Made by a program: the position numbers and the translations under genes. Shown here one piece after another: positions 45,775-54,800 of a stretch of DNA of 64,000 nt; within the stretch, counting starts at the first letter, position 1, and each line of letters starts with the position of its first letter. The notes under the pieces were generated by a model. That model had not been told where the DNA came from. It worked only from the letters and a program-made list of their open reading frames with translations, and searched no databases. This stretch comes from Streptomyces sp. ACA25 (lineage in GTDB: Bacteria > Actinomycetota > Actinomycetes > Streptomycetales > Streptomycetaceae), in NCBI RefSeq assembly GCF_028200735.1, contig NZ_JAQKPV010000009.1:124001-188000 (forward strand). Direction: 5' to 3'.

Positions 45775-47019
45775 TCAGTCCGACGTGCGGCCGGCGGGCC
45801 GCTTCGCCATGGCGTCCAGGAAGGCCCGCTCCACATCGGCAGCGGACAGCACGCCGTAGATCTCCCCGGTCGTCTCGACCACGAGGTACTCGGAGACCGG
45901 AGTGGCCCGCAGGCGGTCCAGCAGTGCCTCGCCGGCGAGATCGGCGGGGACCCGCATGCCCTCGGTGAGTTCCTGGGCCAGCGTGCCCACCGGCACCCAC
46001 GGACGGCGGTGCTCCGGCACACCGGCGATGCCTGACTCCCGCACGAGGGAGAGGGGTTCACCGTCGGGGCCGACGACGACCAGAGCCCGTGCGCCCGCCT
46101 CGTTGGCCCGGCGCAGCGCCTCGGAGAGCGGCGTCCCGGCGGCCACCGGAACGCCCCGGCGGCTGAGGACCCGGGCCTGGAGCGCGGGCAGCCGCTCGCG
46201 GAGCCGGGCCATCCGCAGGCTGTTGCCCGCGCCCGTCCAGATGATCGCGGCGAGGACAGCCGCCAGCAGGCCGTCGATGAGGGAGTCGACCCCGGTGAAG
46301 GACTCGCGTTCGGTCAGCCCGGTGGTGTGGGTGGCCAGCGGCAGGCCGATGAGCACGGTGAGGGCCAGCCCTCGGCCCGTCCAGGCGGCGGCGACAGTGC
46401 CGGTCATGGGCCTGCCGGTGAGCTGCCAGATGACGGCTCGGAGCATTCGTCCGCCGTCCAGCGGCAGGCCGGGCAGCAGGTTGAACACGGCGACGAGAAG
46501 GTTGGAGAGCATGAGGCCGGTGAGCAGCACACCCGGAACGGTTCCGCTCTCGACCGTGAGCATGCCCGCGTAACAGACACCGGCGAGCACCAGGGAGAGC
46601 AGCGGGCCTACGAAGGCGAGGACGAACTCTCTGCCGGGGGTCTCCGATTCCTTCTCGATCTCGGAGACCCCGCCGAAGAACTGCAACTGGATGCGGCGGA
46701 CAGGCAGCCGGTAGTGGAGCGCCACCACGGTATGGGCGAGTTCGTGGACCAGGACGGAGGCGTAGAAGGCCACCGCGAAGAAGAGCGAGACCAGGTACCG
46801 CTCCGCACCGAGCTCGGGCAGTACCCGGCCCAGCTGGTTGCCGAAGAACCAGGTGATGAGGGCCGCGACCAGGAACCAGCTGGGTGCGACGTGAATGGGC
46901 ACCCCGAAGAGGCGCCCCATGACGATGCTGCCGCCGCCCGGCCACCGCCTTCCCTGGCGTCCGTCGGCTCCCTGCTTTCCGTCGGTGCCCGGCGGCTGCT
47001 CTCGCTCCGTGTCTCCCAC
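45775..47019 (-). CDS. Site-2 protease (M50) with C-terminal CBS pair
   Basis: A 414-residue intramembrane metalloprotease. The zinc motif HELAH lies in a helix after SLFFAVAFYASVLV; the third ligand is the Asp of NLLPGLPLDGGRML. The C-terminal third holds two weak CBS domains (LSRRGVPVAAGTPLSEALRRA and VSEYLVVETTGEIYGVLS, given in parts), a layout like mycobacterial Rip3. It may cleave an anti-sigma factor or membrane protein. GTG at 47019 has AAGGGG six bases upstream; an ATG at 46920 would delete a hydrophilic N-terminus. Divergent from the nuclease gene. Confidence 0.9.
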   Translation of the reverse strand: MGDTEREQPPGTDGKQGADGRQGRRWPGGGSIVMGRLFGVPIHVAPSWFLVAALITWFFGNQLGRVLPELGAERYLVSLFFAVAFYASVLVHELAHTVVALHYRLPVRRIQLQFFGGVSEIEKESETPGREFVLAFVGPLLSLVLAGVCYAGMLTVESGTVPGVLLTGLMLSNLLVAVFNLLPGLPLDGGRMLRAVIWQLTGRPMTGTVAAAWTGRGLALTVLIGLPLATHTTGLTERESFTGVDSLIDGLLAAVLAAIIWTGAGNSLRMARLRERLPALQARVLSRRGVPVAAGTPLSEALRRANEAGARALVVVGPDGEPLSLVRESGIAGVPEHRRPWVPVGTLAQELTEGMRVPADLAGEALLDRLRATPVSEYLVVETTGEIYGVLSAADVERAFLDAMAKRPAGRTSD

Positions 47020-47184
47020 CGGATCCCCTTGTTGCTGTGCCCGCGAGTGGTCGCTCCGCTCGTCGAGGCGTACGCCCCGTACGCCTCGGGGACCTCCGGA
47101 GAACACGATCATGCCTGCCGGCGGGCCCCGCAGTCGATGGTATGCCCCTACGGACTGTCGGTGACCGCCCGTAGGCTTCGTCCC

Positions 47185-48156
47185 ATGGAAGGCCCTGCCG
47201 TTACCCGTCCGAGCTCGCTGTCGCCCTCGCGGGCTTCCGATTTCATGCAGTGCCCGCTGCTCTACCGGTTCCGGGTGATCGACAAGCTGCCCGAGGAGCC
47301 CAGCCCGGCCGCCACCCGGGGGACGGTGGTGCACGCCGTGCTGGAGCGGCTCTTCGACGTGCCGGCCGCCCAGCGCAGCGTGCCCAGGGCCCGGGCCCTG
47401 GTGGTGCAGGAATGGGAGCGGCTGCTCGCCCGGCGTCCGGAGCTGGCTCGGCTGTTCCCCGCGGAGCGCGAGACCGCCGCGGACGGTTCGTCGAGCCGGG
47501 ACGGCTCCGGGAGTCCGGACGACTCGGACGGGCCCGGCGACACGGACACGGCCCGGCTCGCGGAGTGGCTCGCGGAGGCGGAGGCGCTCGTGGAACGATG
47601 GTTCTCTTTGGAGGATCCGGCCCGGCTGGAGCCCGCGGAACGGGAGCTGTTCGTCGAGACGAAGCTTGATTCCGGGCTGCGGCTGCGCGGGGTGATCGAC
47701 CGGGTGGATGTCGCGCCGACGGGCGAAGTGCGGATCGTCGATTACAAGACGGGCAAGGCCCCGCGTCCGGAGTACTCCGCCGGCGCTCTCTTCCAGATGA
47801 AGTTCTACGCTCTGGTGCTGTGGCGGTTGCGCGGAGTGGTACCCCGCCGGCTCCAGTTGGTGTATCTGGGCAGTGGCGATGTGCTGACCTACGATCCGGG
47901 CGAGTCGGAACTGCTGGGGGTGGAGCGGAAACTGCTGGCGCTGTGGGAGGCCATCCGGCTGGCGACGGAGACCGGGGACTGGAGGCCGAAGCGCAGCAAA
48001 CTGTGCGGCTGGTGCGACCACCGGGCTCGGTGCCCGGAATTCGGCGGCACTCCTCCGCCCTACCCGTTGCTCGTGCAGCCTCCGCTCCCGCTGGGTGGGT
48101 CCGGCGGGCCGGCGGAGCCCGCCCCGGTCCCGGGAGAGGCGTCCGCCCGGCCGTGA
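47185..48156 (+). CDS. RecB-family PD-(D/E)XK nuclease with predicted Fe-S cluster
   Basis: A 323-residue single-domain exonuclease-like protein. The nuclease core includes GTVVHAVLERLF, ELFVETKLDSGLRLRGVIDRVD and the catalytic IVDYKTGKAP (D-K pair). Cys23 (FMQCPLLYRF) plus three cysteines in CGWCDHRARC near the C-terminus match the four-Cys AddB/Cas4-type iron-sulfur arrangement. Likely involved in DNA end processing. An acidic low-complexity insertion lies at about 95-125. ATG at 47185. The response-regulator gene follows by 44 bp. Confidence 0.92.
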   Translation: MEGPAVTRPSSLSPSRASDFMQCPLLYRFRVIDKLPEEPSPAATRGTVVHAVLERLFDVPAAQRSVPRARALVVQEWERLLARRPELARLFPAERETAADGSSSRDGSGSPDDSDGPGDTDTARLAEWLAEAEALVERWFSLEDPARLEPAERELFVETKLDSGLRLRGVIDRVDVAPTGEVRIVDYKTGKAPRPEYSAGALFQMKFYALVLWRLRGVVPRRLQLVYLGSGDVLTYDPGESELLGVERKLLALWEAIRLATETGDWRPKRSKLCGWCDHRARCPEFGGTPPPYPLLVQPPLPLGGSGGPAEPAPVPGEASARP

Positions 48157-48200
48157 GCAAGAATGAGGGCCCGCTGTCCGACCGGCCCTGGAGGAAACCC

Positions 48201-48869
48201 GTGGCGATCCGCGTACTGCTGGTGGACGACCAGCCCTTGCTGCGCACCGGTTTCCGGATGATTCTCGAGACGGAGCAGGACCTGGCCGTGATCGGTGAGG
48301 CGGGGGACGGACTGCAGGCCCTCGATCAGGTGCGCGCGCTGCAGCCCGACGTGGTGCTGATGGACATCCGGATGCCGCGGATGGACGGGGTGGAGGCCAC
48401 CCGCCGGATCACCGGACCGACGAAGGACGGGCCCGCCAAGGTGCTGGTGCTCACCACATTCGACCTGGACGAGTACGTGGTGGAGGCGCTACGGGCGGGC
48501 GCGAGCGGCTTCCTCCTCAAGGACGCGCCCGCCACGGAGCTGGTGCAGGCGATCCGGGTGGTGGCGGCCGGTGAGGCGATGCTGGCCCCCAGCATCACGC
48601 GCCGGCTGCTGGACAAGTACGCGGAGAAGCTGCCCTCGGGTGAGGAGCCGCTCCCCGACGCTCTGCACACACTCACCGAACGCGAACTGGAGGTACTGAA
48701 GCTGGTGGCGCGCGGTTTGTCGAACGCCGAGATCGCGGCGGACCTCTTCGTCAGTGAGACGACGGTCAAGACGCACGTGGGGCACCTGCTGACGAAGCTG
48801 GAGCTGCGCGACCGGGTACAGGCCGCGGTGTACGCCTACGAGAGCGGGCTGGTGCGTCCCGGCAGCTGA
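48201..48869 (+). CDS. Orphan NarL/LuxR-family response regulator
   Basis: A 222-residue two-component regulator. The receiver domain (1-125) has acidic pocket Asp9/Asp10, phospho-acceptor Asp55 (VVLMDIRMP), Thr in LTTFDLDEYV and Lys in FLLKDAPA. The LuxR HTH (about 155-215) is LTERELEVLKLVARGLSNAEIA with SETTVKTHVGHLL. No kinase is adjacent. GTG at 48201 preceded by GGAGG with six-base spacing; an upstream GTG at 48153 is less likely. Transcribed after the nuclease gene. Confidence 0.93.
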   Translation: MAIRVLLVDDQPLLRTGFRMILETEQDLAVIGEAGDGLQALDQVRALQPDVVLMDIRMPRMDGVEATRRITGPTKDGPAKVLVLTTFDLDEYVVEALRAGASGFLLKDAPATELVQAIRVVAAGEAMLAPSITRRLLDKYAEKLPSGEEPLPDALHTLTERELEVLKLVARGLSNAEIAADLFVSETTVKTHVGHLLTKLELRDRVQAAVYAYESGLVRPGS

Positions 48870-48908
48870 CCGCCGGGGCGGCGGCCTGCGCCCGGCTCGC
48901 ACCGGCCT

Positions 48909-48938
48909 GCGGAGGGCGGGACGCGCCCGTCCCTCCGC
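48909..48938. terminator. Terminator between the response-regulator and binding-protein genes
   Basis: GCGGAGGGCGGG (48909-48920) pairs with CCCGTCCCTCCGC (48926-48938) with a single bulge. It lies between convergent stops (48869 and 49023). Confidence 0.65.
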
Positions 48939-49022
48939 GCCGAGGCCGCCGGGGCCTCCTCACCGCCGGGGAGCGGGAGTCGGTCCGCGACGGCCTCGCA
49001 CGTCCGGGGGCGGTGCGGCGCG

Positions 49023-50621
49023 TTACTCCCGGGACGTCTTGCTGATCTCCCAGAACCGGAAGACGGTGGAGGCGTCCAGGGTCCACTGCAGACCGTTGAT
49101 GCTCTCGGCCGCCACGGCGTACTGCCGTCCCTGCCACAGCGGGATGATCGGGAGCTCCTCGGCGACGATGTGCTGCAGTTCGGCGAAGTCGGCGACGGTC
49201 TGGCCCCGGTCGCTCTCCCCGGCGGTACGGGGGATGAGCTCCTCGGTGATGCGGCCGGGCTCGTAGTTGTTGTAGAGCACGTTGTCCTCACCGAAGAAGG
49301 GATCGGTGAAATTGTCCGGATCGGGATAGTCGGGCACCCAGCCGCGGACATAGGCGCCGTAGTCCCCGCTCTCCATCCCCTGCTCGTACTCCTCGAGCTC
49401 GACGCTGCGCACGGAGACCCGGAACAGTCCGGAGGAGTTGAGCTGTTCGGCGACGTGCTGGAGGGCCGGCACGGTGCCCGGGCCGAAACGCACCGGAGTG
49501 CCCCACAGGGTCAGCTCGACCGGCTCGGTGAGTCCTTCGGCACGCAGGGCGGCTTCCGCCTTGTCCGGCTGCGGGTAGTCGCTGTACGCCTCGAAGAAGG
49601 CCGTGTTGTGACCGACGATGCCGGCCGGAACGATCGAGTAGAGCGGTTCGGCGGTGCGCTCGTACACGTCCCGCACCAGTGCGGAGCGGTCGAGGAGATG
49701 AGCGATCGCCTGCCGCACCCCGAGCTTCCCGGCCGTGTCGTCGTCGAGGTTGAAGACCAGGTGCATCACCTCGGCGCTGGTGCCGTCGACGACCTTGATC
49801 CCTCGCTGACCGGAAACCGCGGACATGTCCAGCTCCGCGATGTCCCTGGCGGCGAGCCCACGGTAGGCCAGGTCCACCTCTCCGGCGGTGAGCGCGCTCT
49901 TCAGCGCCTCCTGGTCTCCGTCGTACAGCTTCATGGTCATGCCGGAGTTCTGCACCCGCGCAGGGCCGCGGTAGCTCGGGCTGACGGAGAACACCGCCTC
50001 CTGGCCGGAGAAGCTGTCCAGGCGGTAGACGCCGGACCCCACCGCCTCGCCGTCGGTGCGCAGCGCGTCGGCCGGGTACTCCCGGTGGTCGACGATGGCT
50101 CCGGCACCGGAGGCGATCTTCTGCGGGAAGGTGGCATCCGGCTGGCTCAGATGGAAGACGACAGTGCGGTCGTCGGGAGTCTCGATCTCCTCGATCGTCG
50201 AAAGCATCACGGCGGCCGGCCCGTGCTCGTCGTCGATCCGCAGCGACCGCTCGAAGGAGAACTTCACGTCCTCGGAGGTGAGCGGGTTCCCGTTGCTGAA
50301 TTCCAGCCCTTCCCGGAGGGTGCAGGCGAAGCGCCGGCTCGACTCATCGGTGAAGGCGCACTCCTCGGCTGCCTCCGGCTGGGGCTCGGTACCACCATTG
50401 GGGAAGCTCAGCAAAGACTGGAAAACGTTGTTGAAGACCAGCCAGCTACCGGGATCGTAGCCGGATGCGGGGTCGAGGGAAGAGACTTCGTCGGTCATTC
50501 CCATGACGATGGGCGGACCATTGCTCTCCCCGCCCTCACCGTCCCACCCGCATCCGGTGAGCAGTGCGGCGGTGATCCCCACCGAGAGTGGGAGCGCTCC
50601 CCACTGGACACACTTCCTCAC
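49023..50621 (-). CDS. Family-5 extracellular solute-binding lipoprotein (oligopeptide or oligosaccharide)
   Basis: A 532-residue SBP_bac_5 protein. The signal peptide VRKCVQWGALPLSVG leads to lipobox LLTGC (Cys24). The mature part has IVMGMTDEVSSLDPASGYD, FACTLREGLEFSNGNPLTSEDVKFS and the family's late YVRGWVPDYPDPDN region. Family members import di/oligopeptides, nickel or cello-oligosaccharides; the ligand is not evident. No permease or ATPase genes are adjacent. GTG at 50621 starts the signal peptide. A near-perfect CebR palindrome lies inside codons 6-12, suggesting cellobiose-linked control. Confidence 0.9.
   Translation of the reverse strand: MRKCVQWGALPLSVGITAALLTGCGWDGEGGESNGPPIVMGMTDEVSSLDPASGYDPGSWLVFNNVFQSLLSFPNGGTEPQPEAAEECAFTDESSRRFACTLREGLEFSNGNPLTSEDVKFSFERSLRIDDEHGPAAVMLSTIEEIETPDDRTVVFHLSQPDATFPQKIASGAGAIVDHREYPADALRTDGEAVGSGVYRLDSFSGQEAVFSVSPSYRGPARVQNSGMTMKLYDGDQEALKSALTAGEVDLAYRGLAARDIAELDMSAVSGQRGIKVVDGTSAEVMHLVFNLDDDTAGKLGVRQAIAHLLDRSALVRDVYERTAEPLYSIVPAGIVGHNTAFFEAYSDYPQPDKAEAALRAEGLTEPVELTLWGTPVRFGPGTVPALQHVAEQLNSSGLFRVSVRSVELEEYEQGMESGDYGAYVRGWVPDYPDPDNFTDPFFGEDNVLYNNYEPGRITEELIPRTAGESDRGQTVADFAELQHIVAEELPIIPLWQGRQYAVAAESINGLQWTLDASTVFRFWEISKTSRE
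50587..50605. promoter_or_regulatory. Putative CebR-type site inside the binding-protein gene
   Basis: AGTGGGAGCGCTCCCCACT contains TGGGAGCGCTCCCC, 13 of 14 bases of the CebR consensus and a perfect 12-bp palindromic core. Compared with the operator at 2726-2745 it differs by one inserted C. It lies 17-35 bases downstream of the GTG start. I recall that the beta-glucosidase gene bglC of a related species has a functional CebR site just after its start codon, so this position can be regulatory. Confidence 0.6.
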
Positions 50622-50950
50622 GTACCTGTCCTCACTTCTCCACGAAACGTCCCGGTCCGGGCACTCCGACGAACGGGGCGAACCGCACGAAGGGCCGGGC
50701 TCCTTGACATTAGCCGGAGCGAACAGGGCTGGCTGACGGGCCACGGTGCCGGACAGGTCGTCCGGTACTGCAACTACCGGCACGCCGGACCCGCCTCACA
50801 GGCCGGAGCTCACCGGGGAAACACGCAGCATCCCGACAAATCCGACAGCGGAACAGTTCCCGGAGTGAGCTGACGGCACCTCACCGCGCACGCCCGGCGC
50901 GGGGCGCTCGTGAGGAAGGTCACGGACACCTGTGGCCACGGTGCAAGGAT
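50622..50950. other. Intergenic region upstream of the binding-protein gene
   Basis: About 330 bp with no gene recognised. It should contain the promoter of the leftward binding-protein gene and the 3' end of the HAD transcript. A TTGACA at 50704-50709 faces rightwards and has no matching -10. Nothing else stands out. Confidence 0.5.
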
Positions 50951-51673
50951 TCAGCCAGTCGGGAGCACCGGACCGAGGGGATCCGCCCACAGTGACCGGA
51001 TGTAGGGAAGGTCGACCTCGGCCAGCGACCCGACCACGGTCCGGTCCGGGGACGGTGGGACGGGCGCCACAGAGGGCACGGCGATCACCCGGCAGCCGGC
51101 AGCCTCGGCAGCGGTGACTCCGGTGAGGGTGTCCTCCACAGCGACGCACCGGGCAGGATCGGCTCCCAGCCCGGCCGCCGCGGCGAGATACGGATCCGGA
51201 TACGGCTTCGTCCGCCCCAGCTCATCACCGGCCACGGTCAGCGAGAAGTGTTCCGCGCCGATGGATACCAGCATCCGGTCAATGATGCTCCGGTGCGAGG
51301 CGGACACCAGAGCGGTGGGCACCTCGTGGGCCGCCAGCTCGGTCAGCAGCCGCTGGGCACCGGGCATCAGGGACACACCGCTGTCCAGGCGCTTCAGGAA
51401 CGTGGCGTTGAGCAGGACGGTCAGCTCGGCCAGTTCGATGTCCGCGCCGGTCACCTCGATGAGGTAAGCGCCACTGCGGGTCATCGGACCTCCGACCACG
51501 ACCTCCCGGTGCTCCTCGGCCAGTGTGTGCCCCAACGCACGGAACACCTCCACCTCGGTGTCCCACCAGAAGCCCTCGGTGTCGACGAGGGTGCCGTCCA
51601 TGTCGAGAAGCACGGCCTGCGGAGCCGGGACGGCGGTCGTGCGGGTGTCCACTGCGGGGATGAAGCTCGTCAT
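50951..51673 (-). CDS. HAD-superfamily hydrolase (beta-phosphoglucomutase-like)
   Basis: A 240-residue haloacid-dehalogenase-like phosphatase. Motif I VLLDMDGTLVDTE, an alpha-helical C1 cap (about 38-105), motif II TALVSASH, motif III Lys in LGRTKPYPDPYL, and motif IV VAVEDTLTGVTAAEAAG. Similar to small phosphatases acting on sugar phosphates or phosphoglycolate; substrate not determinable. ATG start at 51673. Separated from metH by a very strong terminator. Confidence 0.92.
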   Translation of the reverse strand: MTSFIPAVDTRTTAVPAPQAVLLDMDGTLVDTEGFWWDTEVEVFRALGHTLAEEHREVVVGGPMTRSGAYLIEVTGADIELAELTVLLNATFLKRLDSGVSLMPGAQRLLTELAAHEVPTALVSASHRSIIDRMLVSIGAEHFSLTVAGDELGRTKPYPDPYLAAAAGLGADPARCVAVEDTLTGVTAAEAAGCRVIAVPSVAPVPPSPDRTVVGSLAEVDLPYIRSLWADPLGPVLPTG

Positions 51674-51699
51674 ACGCAGGCACCTCCGTGAGGGGACGA

Positions 51700-51747
51700 G
51701 AAGGCCGGTCGTCGGCTCCCTGTGCAGGGAGCCGACGACCGGCCTTC
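51700..51747 (-). terminator. Terminator of metH
   Basis: A perfect 23-bp inverted repeat (51700-51722 with 51725-51747; the innermost pairs must open to make a loop). It lies about 90 bases after the metH stop and before the HAD start. The strongest hairpin in the window. Confidence 0.92.
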
Positions 51748-51837
51748 ACCGGACGGATCATTCTATGTGCGGGGCCGGACGAGCACCTTCCCATTCAGCC
51801 GAACGGGTGAGGCTCCGTATCCCGGGCGAAGTACCTT

Positions 51838-54800
51838 TCAGCGGGCGTTGAAGTAGGTGGCTTCGGGGTGGTGGAGGACGAGGGCGTCGGTGGATTGTTC
51901 GGGGTGGAGCTGGAACTCCTCGGAGAGTTTGACGCCGATGCGTTCGGGCTGGAGGAGGTCGGCGATCTTCGCGCGGTCCTCCAGGTCGGGGCAGGCGGGG
52001 TAGCCCAGGGAGTAGCGGCAGCCTTGGTATTCGGTGCGGAACATGCCGCTGAGGTGGTCGGGATCGTTGCCGGCGATGCCGAGTTCTTCGCGGGTGCGGG
52101 CATGCCAGTATTCGGCGAGTGCTTCGGCGAGCTGGACGGACAGTCCGTGGAGTTCGAGGTAGTCGCGGTAGGAGTTGCTTTCGAAGAGTTCGGCGGTGGC
52201 TTCACCGATGCGGCTGCCGACGGTGACGATCTGGAGGGCGACAATGTCCGTTTCGCCGGAGCTCTTGGGGCGGAAGTAGTCAGCCAGACAGAGCCGGCGG
52301 CCGCGGGACTGCCGGGGAAAGGTGAACCGGGTGCGTTCGGTTCCGTCAGGGTGAAGCAGGACAAGGTCGTTGCCTTCGGCGTGAGCGGGGAAGTAGCCGT
52401 GCACGACTGCGGCTTCGAGAAGATTGTCGGTGTGCAGGCGTTCCAGCCAGCCGCGCAGCCGGGGGCGGCCCTCGGTGGCGAGGAGTTCCTCGTAGCCGGG
52501 GCCGTCGCCGCTGCGGGTGCCTTTCAGCCCCCACTGGCCTTTGAAGAGGGCGTCCTCGTCGAGCCAGGCGGCGTACTCCTTCAGGGCGATGCCCTTGACG
52601 ACGCGGGTGCCGATGAAGGGGGCCCGCGGGACGGGGACATCGGTGGCCACGTCGGAACGTACGGTTACCTCGGCGGTGTTCCCCTGCGGCGGGGCGGCGG
52701 GCTGTTCGCGGTGCGGGACGCGGCGTTGCTTCAGTGGGGGGAGAACGGCGCCGGGCACGCCGCGTTTGACGTTGATGAGGGCGTCCATGAGCCGCAGGCC
52801 CTCGAAGGCGTCGCGGGCGTAGCGGACTTCGCCGTCGTAGAGGGCGTGGAGGTCCTGTTCGACGTAGGCACGGGTGAGGGCGGCACCGCCCAGGATGACA
52901 GGGTAGTCGGCGGCCATGTTGCGGGTGTTGAGTTCCTGGAGGTTCTCTTTCATGATGACGGTGGACTTGACCAGGAGTCCGGACATGCCGATGACGTCGG
53001 CGCGGTGTTCGCGGGCAGCGTCCAGGATCGCGGAGACGGGCTGTTTGATGCCGAGGTTGACGACGGTGTAGCCGTTGTTGGACAGAATGATGTCGACGAG
53101 GTTCTTGCCGATGTCGTGGACATCACCGCGGACGGTGGCCAGCACAATGGTGCCTTTCCCGTCGTCGTCGGTTTTCTCCATGTGCGGTTCCAGGTACGCG
53201 ACCGCGGCTTTCATGACCTCGGCGGACTGCAGGACGAAGGGCAGTTGCATCTGGCCGGAGCCGAAAAGCTCTCCGACGACCTTCATACCTGCCAGGAGGG
53301 TGTCGTTGACGATGGCCAGGGCGGGCCGCTGGGCCAGGGCGGCGTCCAGGTCGGCTTCCAGGCCCTTGCGTTCGCCGTCGATGACGCGCCGCTGGAGCCG
53401 TTCCTCCAGTGGCAGAGCGGCCAGCTCCTCGGCCCGGCCTGCCTTGACCGCCTGGGCATCGACCCCCTCGAACAGCTCCAGCAGGTGCTGCAGCGGGTCG
53501 TAGTCGGCACGCCGCCGGTCGTAAATCAGGTCAAGCGCTGCCTGTACCTGCTCCTCCGCCAGGCGGGCGATCGGCACGATCTTCGAGGCGTGCACGATCG
53601 CCGAGTCCAGCCCCGCCTTCACACACTCATCGAGAAACACCGAGTTCAGGACCTGTCGGGCAGCCGGGTTCAGCCCGAAGGAAATGTTCGACAGCCCCAG
53701 CGTCGTCTGCACCCGCGGGTGCCGCCGCTTCAGCTCCCTGATCGCCTCGATCGTGTGCACGCCGTCCTTGCGGGACTCCTCCTGCCCCGTGCAGATCGTG
53801 AACGTCAGACAGTCGACGATGATGTCGGACTCCCCGATGCCCCAGTTCTCCGTCAGATCGGCGATCAGCCGCTGCGCCACCGCGACCTTGTGCTCCACGG
53901 TGCGGGCCTGACCCTCCTCGTCGATGGTCAGCGCGATGAGCGCGGCGCCGTGCTCGGCCGCCAGTGCGGTCACCTGCGCGAATCGCGACTGCGGCCCGTC
54001 GCCGTCCTCATAGTTGACGGAGTTGATGACCGCCCGGCCCCCGAGCTTCTCCAGCCCTGCCCGCAGCACAGCCGGCTCGGTGGAATCCAGCACCAGCGGC
54101 AGCGTCGAAGCCGTCGCCAGCCGCCCGGCCAGCTCCGCCATGTCCGCCGCCCCGTCCCGGCCGACATAGTCCACACACACATCGAGCAGATGCGCCCCCT
54201 CCCTCATCTGCTCGCGGGCGATCTCCACACAGTCGTCCCAGCGCCCCTCGAGCATCGCGGTGCGGAACTTCTTCGACCCATTGGCGTTCGTGCGCTCCCC
54301 GATCGCCAGATACGAGGTGTCCTGCCGGAACGGCACCGCCTGGTACAACGACGACGCCCCCGCCTCCGGCCGCGGATCCCGCACCCCCGGCACCACACCC
54401 CGTACCCGCTCCACCACCTGCCGCAGGTGCTCGGGGGTCGTCCCGCAGCACCCCCCCACCAGCGACAGTCCGAACTCCGCCACGAACCCCTCGTGCGCGT
54501 CCGCCAGCTCCTCCGGCGTCAGGGGATAGTGCGCGCCGTCCGAGCCCAGCACCGGCAGACCCGCGTTCGGCATGCACGAGACCGGCACCGAAGCATGCCG
54601 TGCCAGGTACCGCAGGTGCTCACTCATCTCCGCCGGACCCGTCGCGCAGTTCAGGCCGATCATGTCGATGCCCAGCGGCTCCAGCGCGGTCAGCGCCGCC
54701 CCGATCTCCGAGCCCAGCAGCATCGCACCCGTTGTCTCCACCGTCACCTGAACGAGCACCGGCAGTTCGGCGCCGGTTGCCGTCAGCGCGCGCCGGGCAC

